Positions 53,111-64,000 of a DNA stretch of 64,000 nt are shown here, piece after piece (positions within the stretch are counted from its first letter, which is position 1; every line of letters begins with the position of its first letter). The stretch comes from Pollenia angustigena (lineage: Eukaryota > Arthropoda > Insecta > Diptera > Polleniidae), in NCBI GenBank assembly GCA_930367215.1, contig OV884056.1, positions 40,796,308 to 40,860,307 on the forward strand, read 5' to 3'. Under the pieces are notes generated by a model. It ran no database searches. It had not been told where the DNA came from and was given only the letters and a program-made list of their open reading frames with translations. Made by a program: the position numbers and the translations under genes.

Positions 53111-53991
53111 TATATTTTAATTAAAAAAATGATCAAAAAACTTTGCCGTTTCAGACAATGTGTTAATTGACTTGGACAATTTTCAACAACAATTTCACAA
53201 GTTTAAATTATTTTATTTTAAACGAAATAATTTTTTGTTATTTAACTAACATTTTATTTCGAAATTTATTTCAACAACTAAAATGTTAATTAAATCCAAA
53301 ATTATATTTTTTTAATTTTCTTTCCACAAAAACAAATAATTGATTCAATTATCACATTAATAAAATTTGAATACTTTTTAAATAATTTTTGTAATTGATA
53401 AAAAAAGCTACTAATAATTTTTTCTGTGTAGTTTTTAAAGTTCTAAAGATCCGATGGAATTCGTTGCATATACGGGTATTCCAAGCGACTTGCATCAAAA
53501 AATATTTTTTTTTATAATTGAGCTTTTCGCTTTTCAAAGATATTTCTTATGTTTAGTTAATTATAATTATTACTAAAAATGTATTTCTACAAAGAAAATA
53601 TTCTTTTATGTGCAATTTCAATGTTGTAAATGAATTTTTAAGGTTTTATTAAAAATTGGTGCGTTTTTTTAAATAAAACTTGTTTAGCCATTTCTTTTAA
53701 ACAATTAAGCTATTTTTTGTAGTGAAGAGTTGGCATCACTGGCTGCGAAACATGAAATTCACAGTTGAGTGTCAATTAAGTTTTGCAAACGTCGAGTAAA
53801 TATTTTAGCCATATTCAGAATCTTATGCAAAAGGTCTTGCATCGTAGCATTCTCAAAATGGTATAGTATATTAAAACTCTACACCAGCGCAATATACAGC
53901 AATGCTTTTTCTATTCTTTTGTTAATATGCAACACTTAAAAACAATAGTTTACATTTCCTCGAATTATGCAACACTTAATTGCAAACCGAC
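53111..53991. other. Unassigned AT-rich sequence
   Basis: ATTTTTTCTGTGTA near 53420 resembles the end of a family F-like terminus but has no partner. Nothing else is supportable. Confidence 0.4.
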
Positions 53992-54165
53992 GCCCTACAA
54001 GAAATGAATGAGCGAGTAGTCACATTTTTCATTTTGGTGTTAAGAAAATGATAGAAAAAAATGACCGAATGTAACCGAAAACTTTATTTCGGTCATTTCT
54101 TTCTATCATTTCCTTAACACCAAAATGAAAAATGTGACTACTCGCTCATTCATTTCTTGTAGGGC
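53992..54165. mobile_element. 174-bp near-perfect hairpin
   Basis: GCCCTACAAGAAATGAATGA through ATGACCGAA (about 84 bp) is inverted almost without mismatch at 54085-54165, leaving a loop of roughly 15 bases around TGTAACCGAAAACTTTA. It has the shape of a foldback MITE or a microRNA-like hairpin locus, and no target duplication was found. Confidence 0.85.
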
Positions 54166-54891
54166 AGTTTACACTCAGTGAACCGATCCGATCGGCTTTA
54201 ATCGGTGGCTTAACGCCGTCGCTTACCTTTCATTTTTACTCGCCACCGCTTAAAAAGCCGCTTCTTCTGTCGCCGCCGTCGATGAAAGTGAATCGGCTTG
54301 GTTTACTTTGCTAACAATAACTAAACAAAAATTAAAAAGAAAAGGCAATAGTTAAAAAAATAGTAACAAGGAAAATCAAAATAATAAAAAGCTAATGAAA
54401 CGAGATAAACCCAATAAAAAGTGGACAAAAGATATAATCTCTTTAGTAGCTGCGTCTATTAAAGAGTCAGTTGTTCTTTAAAGATTTTCTAAAATGTGCA
54501 TTTTTTTTTTGCCAAAACTTCATGTAGAAAATAATTATATTTGCATAAATGTGCAATCTCAAAAGCACAATATCGTTAATTGGGGTAAAACTATCTTTAG
54601 CTGAATAGTTTAAAACTTCGCGAAAATTCAAGCGTCTCCTACAACCGATGATGTGTAACATAGTATTCTTAGTTACTGTAGCGAATTTTTTATCAAAGAG
54701 GAGGAGTCTTAACTATTTTTATATGGTAATATTTGTTATATTTTCTTTTCACTAATTTGAAGAAATAAAAATAATAATTTGCATAACTGTAATAGAGCAA
54801 AAAAAAACTTCCTTTGCGCAATCGGACAGTGTAATTACACAAGGAATTATAGAAAAAATTTACTCTTGCAATAGTTGAAAAATAAATGAAC
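54166..54891. other. Unassigned; short GC-richer segment
   Basis: 54180-54300 is rich in CGCC/GCCG words (CGGCTTTAATCGGTGGC, GCCGCTTCTTCTGTCGCCGC) in contrast to its surroundings. I cannot assign it. The small minus-strand ORFs at 54467 and 54693 are not recognisable. Confidence 0.4.
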
Positions 54892-55161
54892 ATTTTCTAA
54901 AGTTATTCGGGTATGTTCTATAAATTGAAATGAAGTGGATTTCAAATCGAACAAATTTTGAAAACGAGCCTGCCAAGGAAGTTCACAAAAATATTTATTT
55001 TTTTATACTTCCTACTTTGAGTACCAACTATCTTTACAGGAACAACTCTTAAAAATAGGAATAACTGTAGTAATTTTGTAAATAATTGCAATCGAAATCT
55101 TGGTCGTTTTCAAATCCACTTCATTTCGATTTCTAGAACATGCCCGATTACTTTAGAAAAT
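54892..55161. mobile_element. 270-bp MITE with about 60-bp TIRs
   Basis: ATTTTCTAAAGTTATTCGGG...GAAATGAAGTGGATTTCAAA at the left pairs with the inverse of the right end ATTTTCTAAAGTAATCGGGC...GAAATGAAGTGGATTTGAAA, with only a few mismatches over 60 bases. It is non-coding. Confidence 0.88.
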
Positions 55162-55924
55162 AGTACATTTGTTAAAAAAATTTTAAAAACTATAACGAAG
55201 AAAAAGCTCTAGGAAAAACGTTTTCCTTATAATATCAATACCCTTCAACAGGGGTAATAAAAAAGCATATACTAAACTTGTAATTCTGTGCAAAATATCT
55301 AGAAAGAGTCATTTACGGTCCCGTATAGTATATATGCATATTAGGGTCCCCAACACACGTAACAACTACTCACCACAACTAGTAGTAACTTTGGTGTCAT
55401 TTCGTACTGAAAATTTAAATATTCATGTAAGAGTTGGTAAAGAATATCCTTGGTCATTAAGTGGTTCTATGTCATGTCAGTGTGTCTTTCCATCTGTCTG
55501 TTTAAACCACATCCACTTTCGAAGGACTCCACGGAAAAGAACAATCTAGGCGTAAAATTGTTTTAAGTTTTTCGAACAGTTTTGTATTGAAATCCAGAAT
55601 AATCGGTTCAGTTAAGAAAGAATTATGGGCCCAAATGTAAACCAAACTTTCTAAGAAATATGTAAATGTAAAGGGGTACAACCAAAATAAGGCCCTATCA
55701 CCACGCTGTAGCCGATGTTGTGCTGTTCGACGTTCCGCGTCGAAGCCGATTTCTGAACGCCCTTTAAAATATGTTCTTTTATTTTTTCAAAATTTTTTAT
55801 TTTAAAATTATTTAACTACTTAGATTTCTTAATGTAATTATATGATTATAATCAAAAATACAATCTAAAAACTATCTTTGTTAAGTGAAATTAACTAAAT
55901 ATTAAGAGTTCGTGTTGATTTGCA
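55162..55924. other. Unassigned sequence
   Basis: It contains ATACCCTTCAACAGGGGTAAT (near 55239), possibly a decayed DINE-like end, and a GC-richer patch at 55690-55760. No gene is supported. Confidence 0.4.
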
Positions 55925-56411
55925 CACGCAGAGAAAAAATATGTTTAAATATGGTCACCTCCAACAAAACTATTTTTAAAGAAAATTGTAGCCATATTAT
56001 GGTTAACATAACCATATTATTGTCACCTACAACCATATTATGGTTGAATTAGTCCTCCATGAAGAAGCCACAACCATATTATGGTTGCCTCTAAACATGT
56101 TATGGTTAAATACGGCAATAATTTGTTTTAAAATTAACAATAGTATTTTCCTCTTTTCCAAGAGCAACATGCTATGGTTGAAAACCAACCATGCTATTAT
56201 AAGTGTAAAACATGTTTTAGTTATTTTTGACCATAACATGTTCGGAGGCAACCATAATATGGTTATGGCTCCTTGATGGAGGACTATTTCAACCATAATA
56301 TGGTTGTCGGTGACAATAATATTGTTAAATGAATCATAATATGTTTAAAATTTTCTTTAAAAATAGTATTGTTGGAGGTGACCATATTTAAACATGTTTT
56401 TTCTCTGGGTG
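55925..56411. mobile_element. 487-bp foldback element, family F, copy c
   Basis: CACGCAGAGAAAAAATATGT...GGTCACCTCCAAC at the left is inverted at the right as GTTGGAGGTGACCATATTTA...TTTTTTCTCTGGGTG. It is almost colinear with copy b (23795-24281), including TCCTCCATGAAG and GAGCAACATG. The mirrored frames at 56027-56296 and 56040-56276 on opposite strands result from the palindrome and are not genes. Confidence 0.87.
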
Positions 56412-57037
56412 AATTGGGGGAAAATATCTTGTACGACTTTGATGGCGCGTTCCGCACAAATGTTGCTGCGTTGTGTTTTTGGAATTCTTCATTCATCGTT
56501 CACCCAATGTCTTAGAAAGCATTTCTGAGCATTAGTAAAGCCCGATAATGATTTGTTTCAGGCTTCGAAGTAATTTTTATTGTAACAAGGATCTGAAAAC
56601 CAAATGTTGTACCAATGGCCACATATAAAATTTTGAAAAACAGAGTTCCATTAGCAAAAATCGGTTGTTTGTAACTAGTTTATCTCAAAAGCTAGTTACA
56701 AACCTGTGTATGGTTTGTATGGATAAATAAGTTTCACAAACTTGTTTATTACCATAAACAACTTATAAAGTGTTTATGGTGTAGGTGTAAATGCATTATT
56801 ACTGATCACAAACTTAATTGCATTTGACGCGGAACCTTTTTTAACGATATCGAAAATCTAAAGATGCAGTTCTTATTGTTTTTTTATGCACTACAGGTAT
56901 GGATAGGGCCATTTTGATATTTTCAAAAATTGTAAAAAAGTTGTTTCCCTAATGTTAATCTATATATTTACAAAGCTTAAACTATTTCGAACATAATTTC
57001 TTTTAACAAGTTTTCGTTTAAATGTTCTAAATTCCCA
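56412..57037. other. Unassigned; short palindromes at 56660-56780
   Basis: GTTTGTAACTAGTTTATC...AAAAGCTAGTTACAAAC (56664-56704) and TTACCATAAACAACTTATAAAGTGTTTATGGTG (56748-56781) are compact inverted repeats, perhaps the ends of an old MITE. Otherwise nothing is supportable. Confidence 0.45.
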
Positions 57038-57424
57038 GTTCATACAATTTATAAACTGAATATTATCGTTGATGGGATAAGCTATTCCCATGCGCATTTC
57101 ACTGTTTGCTTGACCAGATCATCAGGAAACTTCAAATAAAGATTCTTAGAAAAACTAAAGATATAATACAAATAAAACTGTTAAGCGAATAAGAACAATA
57201 AACACCAGATTTACCTGTTACAATATCAAAGCTTAAACAAAAAACAACAACAATAAACAGTGAGTTTAACTTTTCTTACAGTCCCGACTATGATTGGTTG
57301 ATTTTTTGTCAACTCTAAATGGATAAAGTTTCCTGACGATCTGGCCTAAGCAACCAGTGAAATGCGCATAGGAAGAGCTTATCCCATCAACAATACATTT
57401 CAGTTTATCAATAGTATGAAAACT
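57038..57424. mobile_element. 387-bp foldback MITE with about 100-bp arms
   Basis: TTTATAAACTGAATATTATC, GTTGATGGGATAAGCTATTC, CATGCGCATTTCACTG and CCAGATCATCAGGAAAC occur at the left and inverted in the same order at 57317-57424. The loop of about 170 bp is A-rich. It is non-coding. Confidence 0.87.
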
Positions 57425-57470
57425 TAACAATATATTGTTGTTTCAATAAAAAAGTGATTTAATGACTACT

Positions 57471-57921
57471 CCCTGCGGGAAATTTGTGTCAATTAGTCTA
57501 ACAGAATGGTCCTGGGAGTTGTGAAAACAGAACAGCTGCGAAAAGAAAGAACTCATGACCAGTGAAAGAAGAACCATTCATGTAACTGGCTTATGAAGAA
57601 CAAAAAGACAGAAAACTTAATGAATTACAGACTGTACTGGTGTTGTGACACATTTTTTGGGACTTCCTAAAATTTGGTTCTTGAATTTAATTTTAGGATT
57701 TGTTTTATTGAAATAATACTACATTGTAGTAACTGTCACTATACATGTCCATTGAGAACAGATGTGCGACTGGTGAAATGGTGTCAATTGACCTCCTCCA
57801 CAGACAACCCCACGTAAAAGTGATAGGTCTTATTCATATAAAGTGCTAGAACTAGAACCGGTCTCTACCACCAAAGGCCTATCACTGGACTACTTTGGTG
57901 TCAGTTCGCTTCCCTCTAGGG
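57471..57921 (-). mobile_element. MITE with CCCT termini, copy 2
   Basis: Inverse of 21773-22253: it starts CCCTGCGGGAAATTTGTGTC and ends TCGCTTCCCTCTAGGG, keeping GGTCCTGGGAGTTGTGAAAA, TCCATTGAGAACAGATGTG and ACCGGTCTCTACCACCAAAG. The TA flanks have been lost. Confidence 0.82.
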
Positions 57922-58334
57922 CTGCGACATACCAAAAACTAACATAAAATTGGTCGAATGTACTGACTGTTTTCAAATTTGGCATGAAATCGTTCTAGAT
58001 GACTAGAAATTATATAAGCAACTTCTATGATGATCGGCCCATTATTTACAATAGGTTAATAAAAAGGTGGCTTCCTAAAATACCTTTAATGCTTCTACAA
58101 CAACAATAAAGTTATACTAGTATAATGAAAATAATTCCAACTTAGTTTTTTAAGACTTACAATTACACTTTGTTATGATCTGTTCACAATTTAAAGTATG
58201 TCCCATATAAAGCTTTCGCCGGCAGAACACTTTGGCCATTCAATTTTGTAAAAGTCGATTCATAATTTACCAAAGGTGCCTTATAAACTGGTATTCCTAA
58301 AACCGTGTTAATAACTGCAGACAAAGCACAGCTT
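57922..58334. other. Unassigned sequence
   Basis: No frame or repeat boundary is supported. GATGATCGGCCCATTATTTA near 58030 resembles a phrase common in dipteran interspersed repeats. Confidence 0.4.
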
Positions 58335-58760
58335 TCGATATGGTTGTCTCGAACAAAACTATTTTTTAATGTATGTTTTTAACCATATTATGGTTACTCT
58401 AACCGTATTATTGCCACAGGAAACCACTCTTTGGTTTAATTAGTCCTCCATTAAGAGAAGCTATCACCATATTATGGTTGCTTCCAAAAATGTTATGATT
58501 AACAATAATTGATAAAACTAAAAATTGTATGGTTTTAAATCAACAGTAACATTTAAGTCTTTTTGAAAAGCAACACGTTTTGGTTGAAAAACTATCATAA
58601 TATTATTAGTATAAATTGCATTATTGTCATTATTAACCTTAACATGTGTAGCGGCAACCACGGTACGTTTGTGGCGAACCATACCATGGTTAAAGATTAA
58701 AAAATTTTTGTTTCAAAATAGCTTTGTTGGAGGCAACTATATCGAAAGATATGCTTTCTA
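58335..58760. mobile_element. Decayed foldback element, family F, copy d
   Basis: Colinear with copies b and c but heavily diverged: AACCATATTATGGTTA, TTTAATTAGTCCTCCAT, CACCATATTATGGTTGCTTCC, GAAAAGCAACACGTTTTGGTTG and TTTGTTGGAGGCAACTATAT are recognisable in the same order. The outer CACGCAGAG termini have been lost. The ORF at 58624-58854 overlaps its right arm and is not a gene. Confidence 0.78.
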
Positions 58761-59839
58761 TTCGTTTACGCATAAAACCCTAACATATAATGATATTGTA
58801 ATAAAACTTAAGAGACTTACGGCCCAATGCAAAAACAATAAAACAGGCTTATAAAGGTTTATTAAACAAATTAGCATAGGGTTAGTATTTGAGGATTAAA
58901 AATAATACAATAAAATTGTTTATAACGCTTACTATCCGAAAAATTTTGTAAACGCCTGAAACAGCAACTAATAATGATATCACAGCAAACACAGAAATAC
59001 ACCTTATGTATTGCCAAACGTATTGCCTGGATGAAAAATGTTATTGCGGCAATAATCGATTTCGTATTGCGGAAGATACTTCCTTCGGGAAGAAACGTGT
59101 CTCGATGGCAATACTTCTAAGCAATACGAAAGCGATACTTCTAGATGATTAACTAGCAATATCGCCAGATAACCACTTTTAAGAAAATAGGAAGATATCA
59201 CCAAAATATCATTGGGATGATAAAAAGAAGATTTTGCATTTAAAAAAATTGTCATTTGTGAACAAAGAAGCACAGATTTTATTTAAAATTAAATAGGTAA
59301 TTGTATACGTATAAATTTTACTTAACATAATATAATTTATAATTAAAATAAAGTAAAAAACATACATAAATATTTAGTTTCCAACAAATTCTTTAAAAAA
59401 AAAAACCTACCACTTCTTTAAAATTGCATCCAGGGTTGAGAAATTCTTGACTAAATTTAAAAGGAAACAGATCAATATTTAACCGATTTATTTAATTTAA
59501 ATATTTACCTTTTGCAGATTATTTTGGGAAATAATTTTTAAGTTTTAATAATTGGATTAATTTTTATTTTTTATTTATGACGTATGTATTAAATTTAAAA
59601 AAAATTTTCTGTCTATGTTGCGTAATTTTCTAAAAAATTACAAAAGGAAGAAAATAAAATATTACTTTGATTATTTTCTTTTAGATGACAATTTGGAGAT
59701 ATTGCTAAACTATTACCTTAGGGGATATCTTCCATTTGTTTGGAGGGATTGTGGAAAAATTTGAAAAATTTTATTTCTTTGTACTTGCAATCAAAAGAAA
59801 AATCAATCCATCGTCTACTCAAACCAATTCGAAGCAGTA
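58761..59839. other. 1.1 kb unassigned sequence
   Basis: Words such as GGCAATACTTCTAAGCAATACG and CGTATTGCGGAAGATACTTC recur within 59000-59200, suggesting a decayed repeat with opposed units, but ends cannot be set. The 89-codon minus-strand frame there has no recognisable domain. Confidence 0.4.
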
Positions 59840-60180
59840 TTAACCCATTAAAGACTGAACACCGATTTCGTGGTACGATTTTGATGAAATTTCACACATT
59901 TGATATTATGGGCATTTATATTGACATTGCGTTTTTTTTTTATTTTTACCTGTGAAACCTTGGCCCCTAGACCATGGGTATTTTTCTACCCACTTCGCTC
60001 TTAAAGAGTTCTAAAACACAAGATTTTTTGAAAACCAAAAATTTAAAAATTCATTTATTGCATGCAATGATGTGTGTGTTGTGTGCTTATTTCACTATGT
60101 ACGTTGAATCTGTCCCAGCGGGAAAAGGAAGAAGTACGAATGCCTTCTAGAGGGCCTTTGTATTCCTTCTTTTGGATGAA

Positions 60181-60918
60181 AAGGATGGTTAAATTTTAAG
60201 GGCCGATGTTGGTTTTGAATAAAACACCAATTATTTAGGAAGTTATTGTCATTTATTTTTATTATGAAAATATTGGTATGGTTCAATCATGTATGGAACA
60301 AAATATCGGCCAAATGGCTGAGGCACTAAGCCGTTAATGGGCCGAATTATCTCATCCTATAGCTCTTGAATTGTTGCTTGCTTATCGAAGTACACCTTTT
60401 CTGTCAAATAACCCCAAAGAAAGAAGACTAAAGGTGTCAAATCAAATGATCTTGGTGGCCAATTGACATCGCCACCACGTGAGATAACACGGCCATTGAA
60501 TTCGTTGCGCAAAAGAGCGATTGTTTCGTTAGCTGTGTGGCACCGTCCTGTTGAAAGCACATATCGTCCACATCCATATCTTCCAATTCGGGCCATAAAA
60601 AGTTCGTTATCATCTCACGATAGCGAACACCATTCACAGTAACTGCCGGACCGGCCTAATTTTGGAAAAAATACGGCCCGATGATGCAGCCAGCCCATAA
60701 GCCACACCAAACAGTCACTCTTTGTGGGTGCATTGGTTTTTCGACAATCACTCTTGGATTATCATTCGCCCAAATGCGGCAACTCTGCTTATTGCCGAAT
60801 CCACTGAGGTGAAAATGTGCCTCATCACTGAATCACGAAGTGCATTTTGATTTGAACGCCCATATTAATAATAAGCCATAATAAGGTGAGGTTCACATTC
60901 AACATTGGCCCTTTACAA
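60181..60918 (-). mobile_element. Mariner-like element, copy B, nested in piggyBac copy B
   Basis: The left end AAGGATGGTTAAATTTTAAG and right end ...CATTCAACATTGGCCCTTTAC match copy A (50984-51888). The right terminus is truncated by a few bases. On the minus strand GVRYREMITNFLWPELEDMD, VDDMCFQQDGAT and TPLVFFLWGYLTEKVYFDKQ are readable. A 7-bp loss near 60540 (relative to copy A) shifts frame just after QQDGAT, the third acidic residue is changed (LVFFLWG for LDFFLWG), and the N-terminus is more extensively deleted. Confidence 0.9.
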
Positions 60919-61089
60919 GGTTTGCTCGCTTTATTCCACTCTCATATCTTTTTACACACGTTGTCATTGCTCTCGCTTCTTTTGCAGTTACATAAGAATG
61001 GTAACGGGATCAAAAAAAAAAAATTCTTTTGCTTTTGCTTGTGCGAAAAAACATAACAAAAAATGTGACTCCTTCTCTTCTCTGTTGTC

Positions 61090-61470
61090 ATAGAAGGGAA
61101 TGTGGAATGTTTTATATTTTATACGAAAGAGCCGAGGCCTTCTTACTAATGCTTTGGATGCTGCTATGGTGTATGCCAGGAACTTACACTGCATGCTAAG
61201 AAAACCTGAAGGATCTCCAATCATGAGTCAATTTTATTTCATGTGAGCGTTGTTGAAGCATTGGTGTAAGAGAAAAAGTTGTCACAAATGCACAAGAAAT
61301 GGCAAAGCGCATGGAGAGCTTTGACCATATGATAAGCCATATTATTCAGCTTGGCCGTTTTGGACAATGTGAAGCAAAACTGAGTTTGGTTGTACAAAAT
61401 GCAAATTTTAGTTACACCCAAAGGCTTGTTTTGCACATTTTCATGCAAGTGTCCCAAATCATTAAAAATA
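61090..61470 (+). pseudogene. piggyBac transposase C-terminal fragment
   Basis: The plus strand reads ALDAAMVYARNLHCMLRKPE, GSPIMSQFYF (61150-61245), then VVEALV with frameshift, EMAKRMESFDHMISHIIQLG, and in a neighbouring frame KTEFGCTKCKF and LHPKACFAHFHASVP. This is the end of the catalytic domain followed by the cysteine-rich C-terminal finger of piggyBac transposases. Several 1-bp shifts separate the parts, and no upstream catalytic aspartates survive. Position inside the TTAA/CCC ends confirms the class. The parallel fragment in copy A (47630-47800) is more decayed. Confidence 0.82.
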
Positions 61471-62001
61471 TAAAATTATCTCAATAATCGACCACAGTTG
61501 TGATATTTATTTCTTTATTTTTTACTAATAAATAGTTCATTTTACATAAAACATCGCATTTTTACTTGCCAAAAATTAAAAAAAAAACTATGTGTTTTGA
61601 ACCCTCTGACAGCGAAGAGGGTATTTAAATACCCATGTCACTGAATCAAACCTGTTGTCAACGTTATTGGCCCAATTTAGCTAATATTTTTTTCTAAAGC
61701 AGAGCACACCTTAGGCTATAAGTCACCAAGAGGGCTTTCCAATTTTCCACTCTCCCAATTTTCCAGAGCCGTTGTCGTTCACTTTTTCCAAATATTAAAA
61801 ATTGCTAACTTGTAAGCCGCTAACTTACCCAATTAAAAGGGGCAACATTTAATTTCAAAAATTTGTTTAAGTAGTCTTATCCCTTCTTTATCTATCTGTA
61901 AAAACCAATTTCCGATACCTCTTACCTGAAGTTAGCCAGAATTTTTCTACGAAGGCTCTGTTTTTGGGTATTTAAATACCCATCCGTCCTTAATGGGTTA
62001 A

Positions 62002-62230
62002 TATAGTGCTGTCAGTACGAATTTTTTTTAATCAAGTTCAGAAATAATGATTCAAGTACGGATCATCAATCGCGAAATAATTAACTTATCCATATTCAAT
62101 CCCGATTTCGTACTTGAAAAAATCCGAAAATGGGATTGCTTTAAGTAAAACTAAAGTCGCTTAGTTTCACGCTTGAAAAAAAAATCAAAAAAGAAATAAG
62201 AAAGAGAAATTTATTATTATTTAACTCCTT
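62002..62230. other. Unassigned sequence
   Basis: ATTCAAGTACGGATC and GATTTCGTACTTGAAAAAATC (near 62051 and 62104) are opposed words that might belong to a small decayed MITE. Nothing else seen. Confidence 0.35.
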
Positions 62231-62890
62231 ATACTGCATTTACATTAGGCCGAAGTCTTTTAGATTTGATTTAAAATCTTCTTCGAAATCTAGTGCGTTT
62301 ACATTATACTTTTTTGACATTAGCGAGATTTTGTTTTTATAACAAAACAACACAAAAAGAAATATACATTTAAAAATTTGCATTACCTTTTTTTTATAAT
62401 CAACGATATTTATTTAATTAATATTCAGCCATGTCACAGAGTACAGTTCCGTTCGGAAACGGAATTCATTCCGTATTTTGGTGCTTCAGAAAATGACGAA
62501 AAAATGTTTCGGAATGAAACTATTTTTGTTTTCATGAACGGTATGGGAGTTGTCTGTATCTGAAAGGCCATAAAACTATCAAAATACACATTCCATCAAC
62601 AAACAAATATGTTTTCTTCAATTCCGAACGGAATTGTACTCTGTGACATGGCCCATTATTCGTCTTTTTTATATTTTTACAGATTTTATTAAACTTTTTA
62701 ATTTTTTTTAACAGTTTTTGTTTTTTTTTTAGATGTCATTTTTTCTTGTGCAGGGAAGTATTTTTTAGTGCTTTATTGAAAAAACCATAGTTGCATCATT
62801 ACGTACTACTAGATTTTGAGTGTTAAAAACAACTAGATTTGGCTCGAAATCTCGTAAGTGCTAGATTTGGCGTAGGTGTAAATGTAGTAT
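62231..62890. mobile_element. Inverted-repeat element with TACTACATTTACA-type ends, carrying a nested MITE
   Basis: TACTGCATTTACATTAGGCC at the left is an imperfect inverse of GGCGTAGGTGTAAATGTAGTA at the right. GATTTCGAAGAAGATTTTAAATC-like and GGCTCGAAATCTCG words lie subterminally. The MITE at 62428-62652 sits inside. A similar TAGGTGTAAATGCATTATTAC word at 56784-56804 may be the end of another copy. Confidence 0.6.
62428..62652. mobile_element. 225-bp MITE with about 31-bp TIRs
   Basis: GCCATGTCACAGAGTACAGT...TCCGTTCGGAA at the left, and the inverse of the right end GCCATGTCACAGAGTACAAT...TCCGTTCGGAA, differ at about one position. GGAATGAAAC/GGAATTCATTCCG words occur inside. The target duplication was not identified. 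Confidence 0.85.
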
Positions 62891-63818
62891 TACAGAATGA
62901 TAAAACACCAGCATCATGCCCGATATGTTTTTAACTTTAAAAATCTTACGTACATTTATAACTAAAAATATAAACTAAATGAGAAGCAAGAGTACAATTT
63001 TATGAAAAAAATATATGTTTTTCTTCTTGTTCTGTTGTTTTTGTTGCACAAAAGCAAATCGTTTTTTCCAACTTGTGTGGTTTTGTTGTAATTTCAACGA
63101 CAAACTTGGAAAAACACACGCGTATGCACGCATAACAGAATGCAATGCTGAGAGATGAGACTAAAAAGTTATATGATATTAAACCCCTCACTTTGTAATA
63201 TTATTCTCAGGGTGGCACTACCAACGAAAAGCTCAATGTTTTTTTACTTTATTTTAGATATTCCAGGATTGATGTTCGAAAGTTATCCCATTTATTATTG
63301 TTTTGAGGTCGTTTTAGTGTTATTAGTAATTGAATTTTTGTTTACGACTCGTACTTAAAGTAATCATAAAAAACTTTGATTTATCCCTAGTGTTTTCTTT
63401 TTGTGTAGAAATAAAACCATACCATTTTGCAAAGTTCGGGCTATAACTTATCACGGTATAAAGCATACTCTCGGCACTCTCCATCACTTTTGTTTATTGT
63501 ATTAGATTTATAGAGTAGATTATACTTCAGAAAACCAAAAATAAAAAAGGGTAATTGTAAAAGGAGATCATAAAGGCTATATTACACTATCTCAAAAAGT
63601 CTTACGTATTCCATAATACTTTATTAGATAGAAGTCTAATGAGTTTTGTTGCGACTGTCAAAAAAATTTAATTTAACAGACAGTTTGTGTTCACACCATC
63701 ACACAAAGTATAAACACGCACACATGAAATAAAATGCAACCCTGATCCAATGAAAAGTATTATTGTTTAGAAATTTTTCAAAAAACGATGAAGTCGTATG
63801 GAATGTCAAACTTTTTTC
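62891..63818. other. Unassigned AT-rich sequence
   Basis: The frames at 63000-63191 (minus) and 63155-63358 (plus) have no recognisable domains. No inverted repeats stand out. Confidence 0.4.
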
Positions 63819-64000
63819 ATTATTATTATTAAGACATGTTCATTAATTACAATTCATTAACAAATTTTAATTAGAACTAACTCTATTTACAAATGTTTTT
63901 TACATATGTATATCTTCCAGTCTTCCCTCTCCCTAGCTATGTATCGCAACTGGTTGTAGGATTTACTTGTTTCCTTGGCCACTGTATTCCTCCAAGATGT
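63819..64000 (-). mobile_element. 3' end of a LINE with (TAA)n tail, continuing beyond the window
   Basis: On the minus strand the sequence entering from the right edge reads WRNTVAKETSKSYNQLRYIA then REREDWKIYICKKHL and a stop at 63887-63889. A W.....T...LR.IA.DR..W pattern close to the stop is typical of the extreme C-terminus of LINE ORF2 proteins. A short 3' UTR follows, and then a (TAA)n tail appears as CATTATTATTATTAAG at 63819-63832, a tail type known from I-clade LINEs. Only 38 codons are visible, so clade and integrity are unknown. Confidence 0.55.

Larger units (their letters stand above)
59840..62001 (+). mobile_element. piggyBac relic, copy B, with nested mariner-like element
   Basis: TTAA duplications (59840-59843, 61998-62001) and TIRs CCCATTAAAGACTGAACACC / CCCATTAAGGACGGATGGGT are the same as in copy A (47001-48214), with almost no change over the outer 270 and 1050 bases. 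The extra length is the mariner-like copy at 60181-60918 plus a different spacer. GGGTATTTAAATACCC palindromes lie at about 61619 and 61967. Confidence 0.92.

Noticed and set aside
56027..56296. Mirror-image ORFs on both strands that resemble each other
   Set aside because: They arise because foldback copy c is palindromic; the two translations are the same DNA read from each side.

Overview
The window looks like gene-free, transposon-dense nuclear DNA of a higher fly. The evidence is the AT-rich base composition, transposon relatives typical of Diptera (Jockey-type LINEs, piggyBac, Tc1/mariner, hAT, Transib) and ubiquitous tailed repeats. I found no host gene, rRNA or tRNA gene, CRISPR array or bacterial-style operon. 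The species cannot be named from the sequence alone. Almost every open reading frame longer than about 90 codons that I can explain is a piece of a transposable element.

Layout. 1-5 kb: a tandem repeat, an (AT)n microsatellite and a 5'-truncated LINE with a 710-codon reverse-transcriptase ORF. 5-9 kb: a small TTAA-flanked MITE and a broken Tc1 transposase. 9-11 kb: a 1.3-kb TA-inserted foldback element sitting inside a DINE-like repeat. 13-16 kb: a Harbinger-type MITE, a DINE-like repeat, a 299-bp perfect-period tandem duplication and a tRNA-box-bearing palindrome. 16.3-20.6 kb: a nearly full-length Jockey LINE with an intact 885-codon endonuclease/RT ORF but an ORF1 broken by two homopolymer-type indels. 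21-27 kb: a run of MITEs (TA, TTA and hAT types), one holding a nested foldback. 28.4-36.9 kb: a Russian-doll nest in which one TA foldback was split by a DINE-like repeat, a LINE fragment and a 4.4-kb hAT element. Each of these is in turn interrupted or amplified, with target-site duplications still readable.

38-43 kb: a hairpin MITE, then a 3.4-kb Transib (RAG1-related) relic with a 5-bp target duplication. The Transib holds a tRNA-box repeat and a 633-bp long-TIR element with a 9-bp target duplication and a short unrecognised ORF. 44-48 kb: two mariner-like transposase relics, the first split by a hAT relic, then a piggyBac relic. 48-58 kb: MITEs, a DUF4371-type hAT fragment, an internally deleted mariner-like element, a complex 'ACTAGCTGGC' repeat and several foldbacks. 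60-62 kb: a second piggyBac relic carrying a nested mariner-like copy. 62-64 kb: nested inverted-repeat elements and the 3' end of a LINE with a (TAA)n tail that leaves the window.

The pieces do not work together as a pathway. They record layered insertions, and target-site duplications plus empty-site comparisons inside the window give the relative order of events. The best candidates for something new are the 633-bp element with a 9-bp TSD and an unrecognised 106-residue ORF (41917-42549) and the tRNA-box array at 32611-34626, which was inserted into a hAT transposase ORF.
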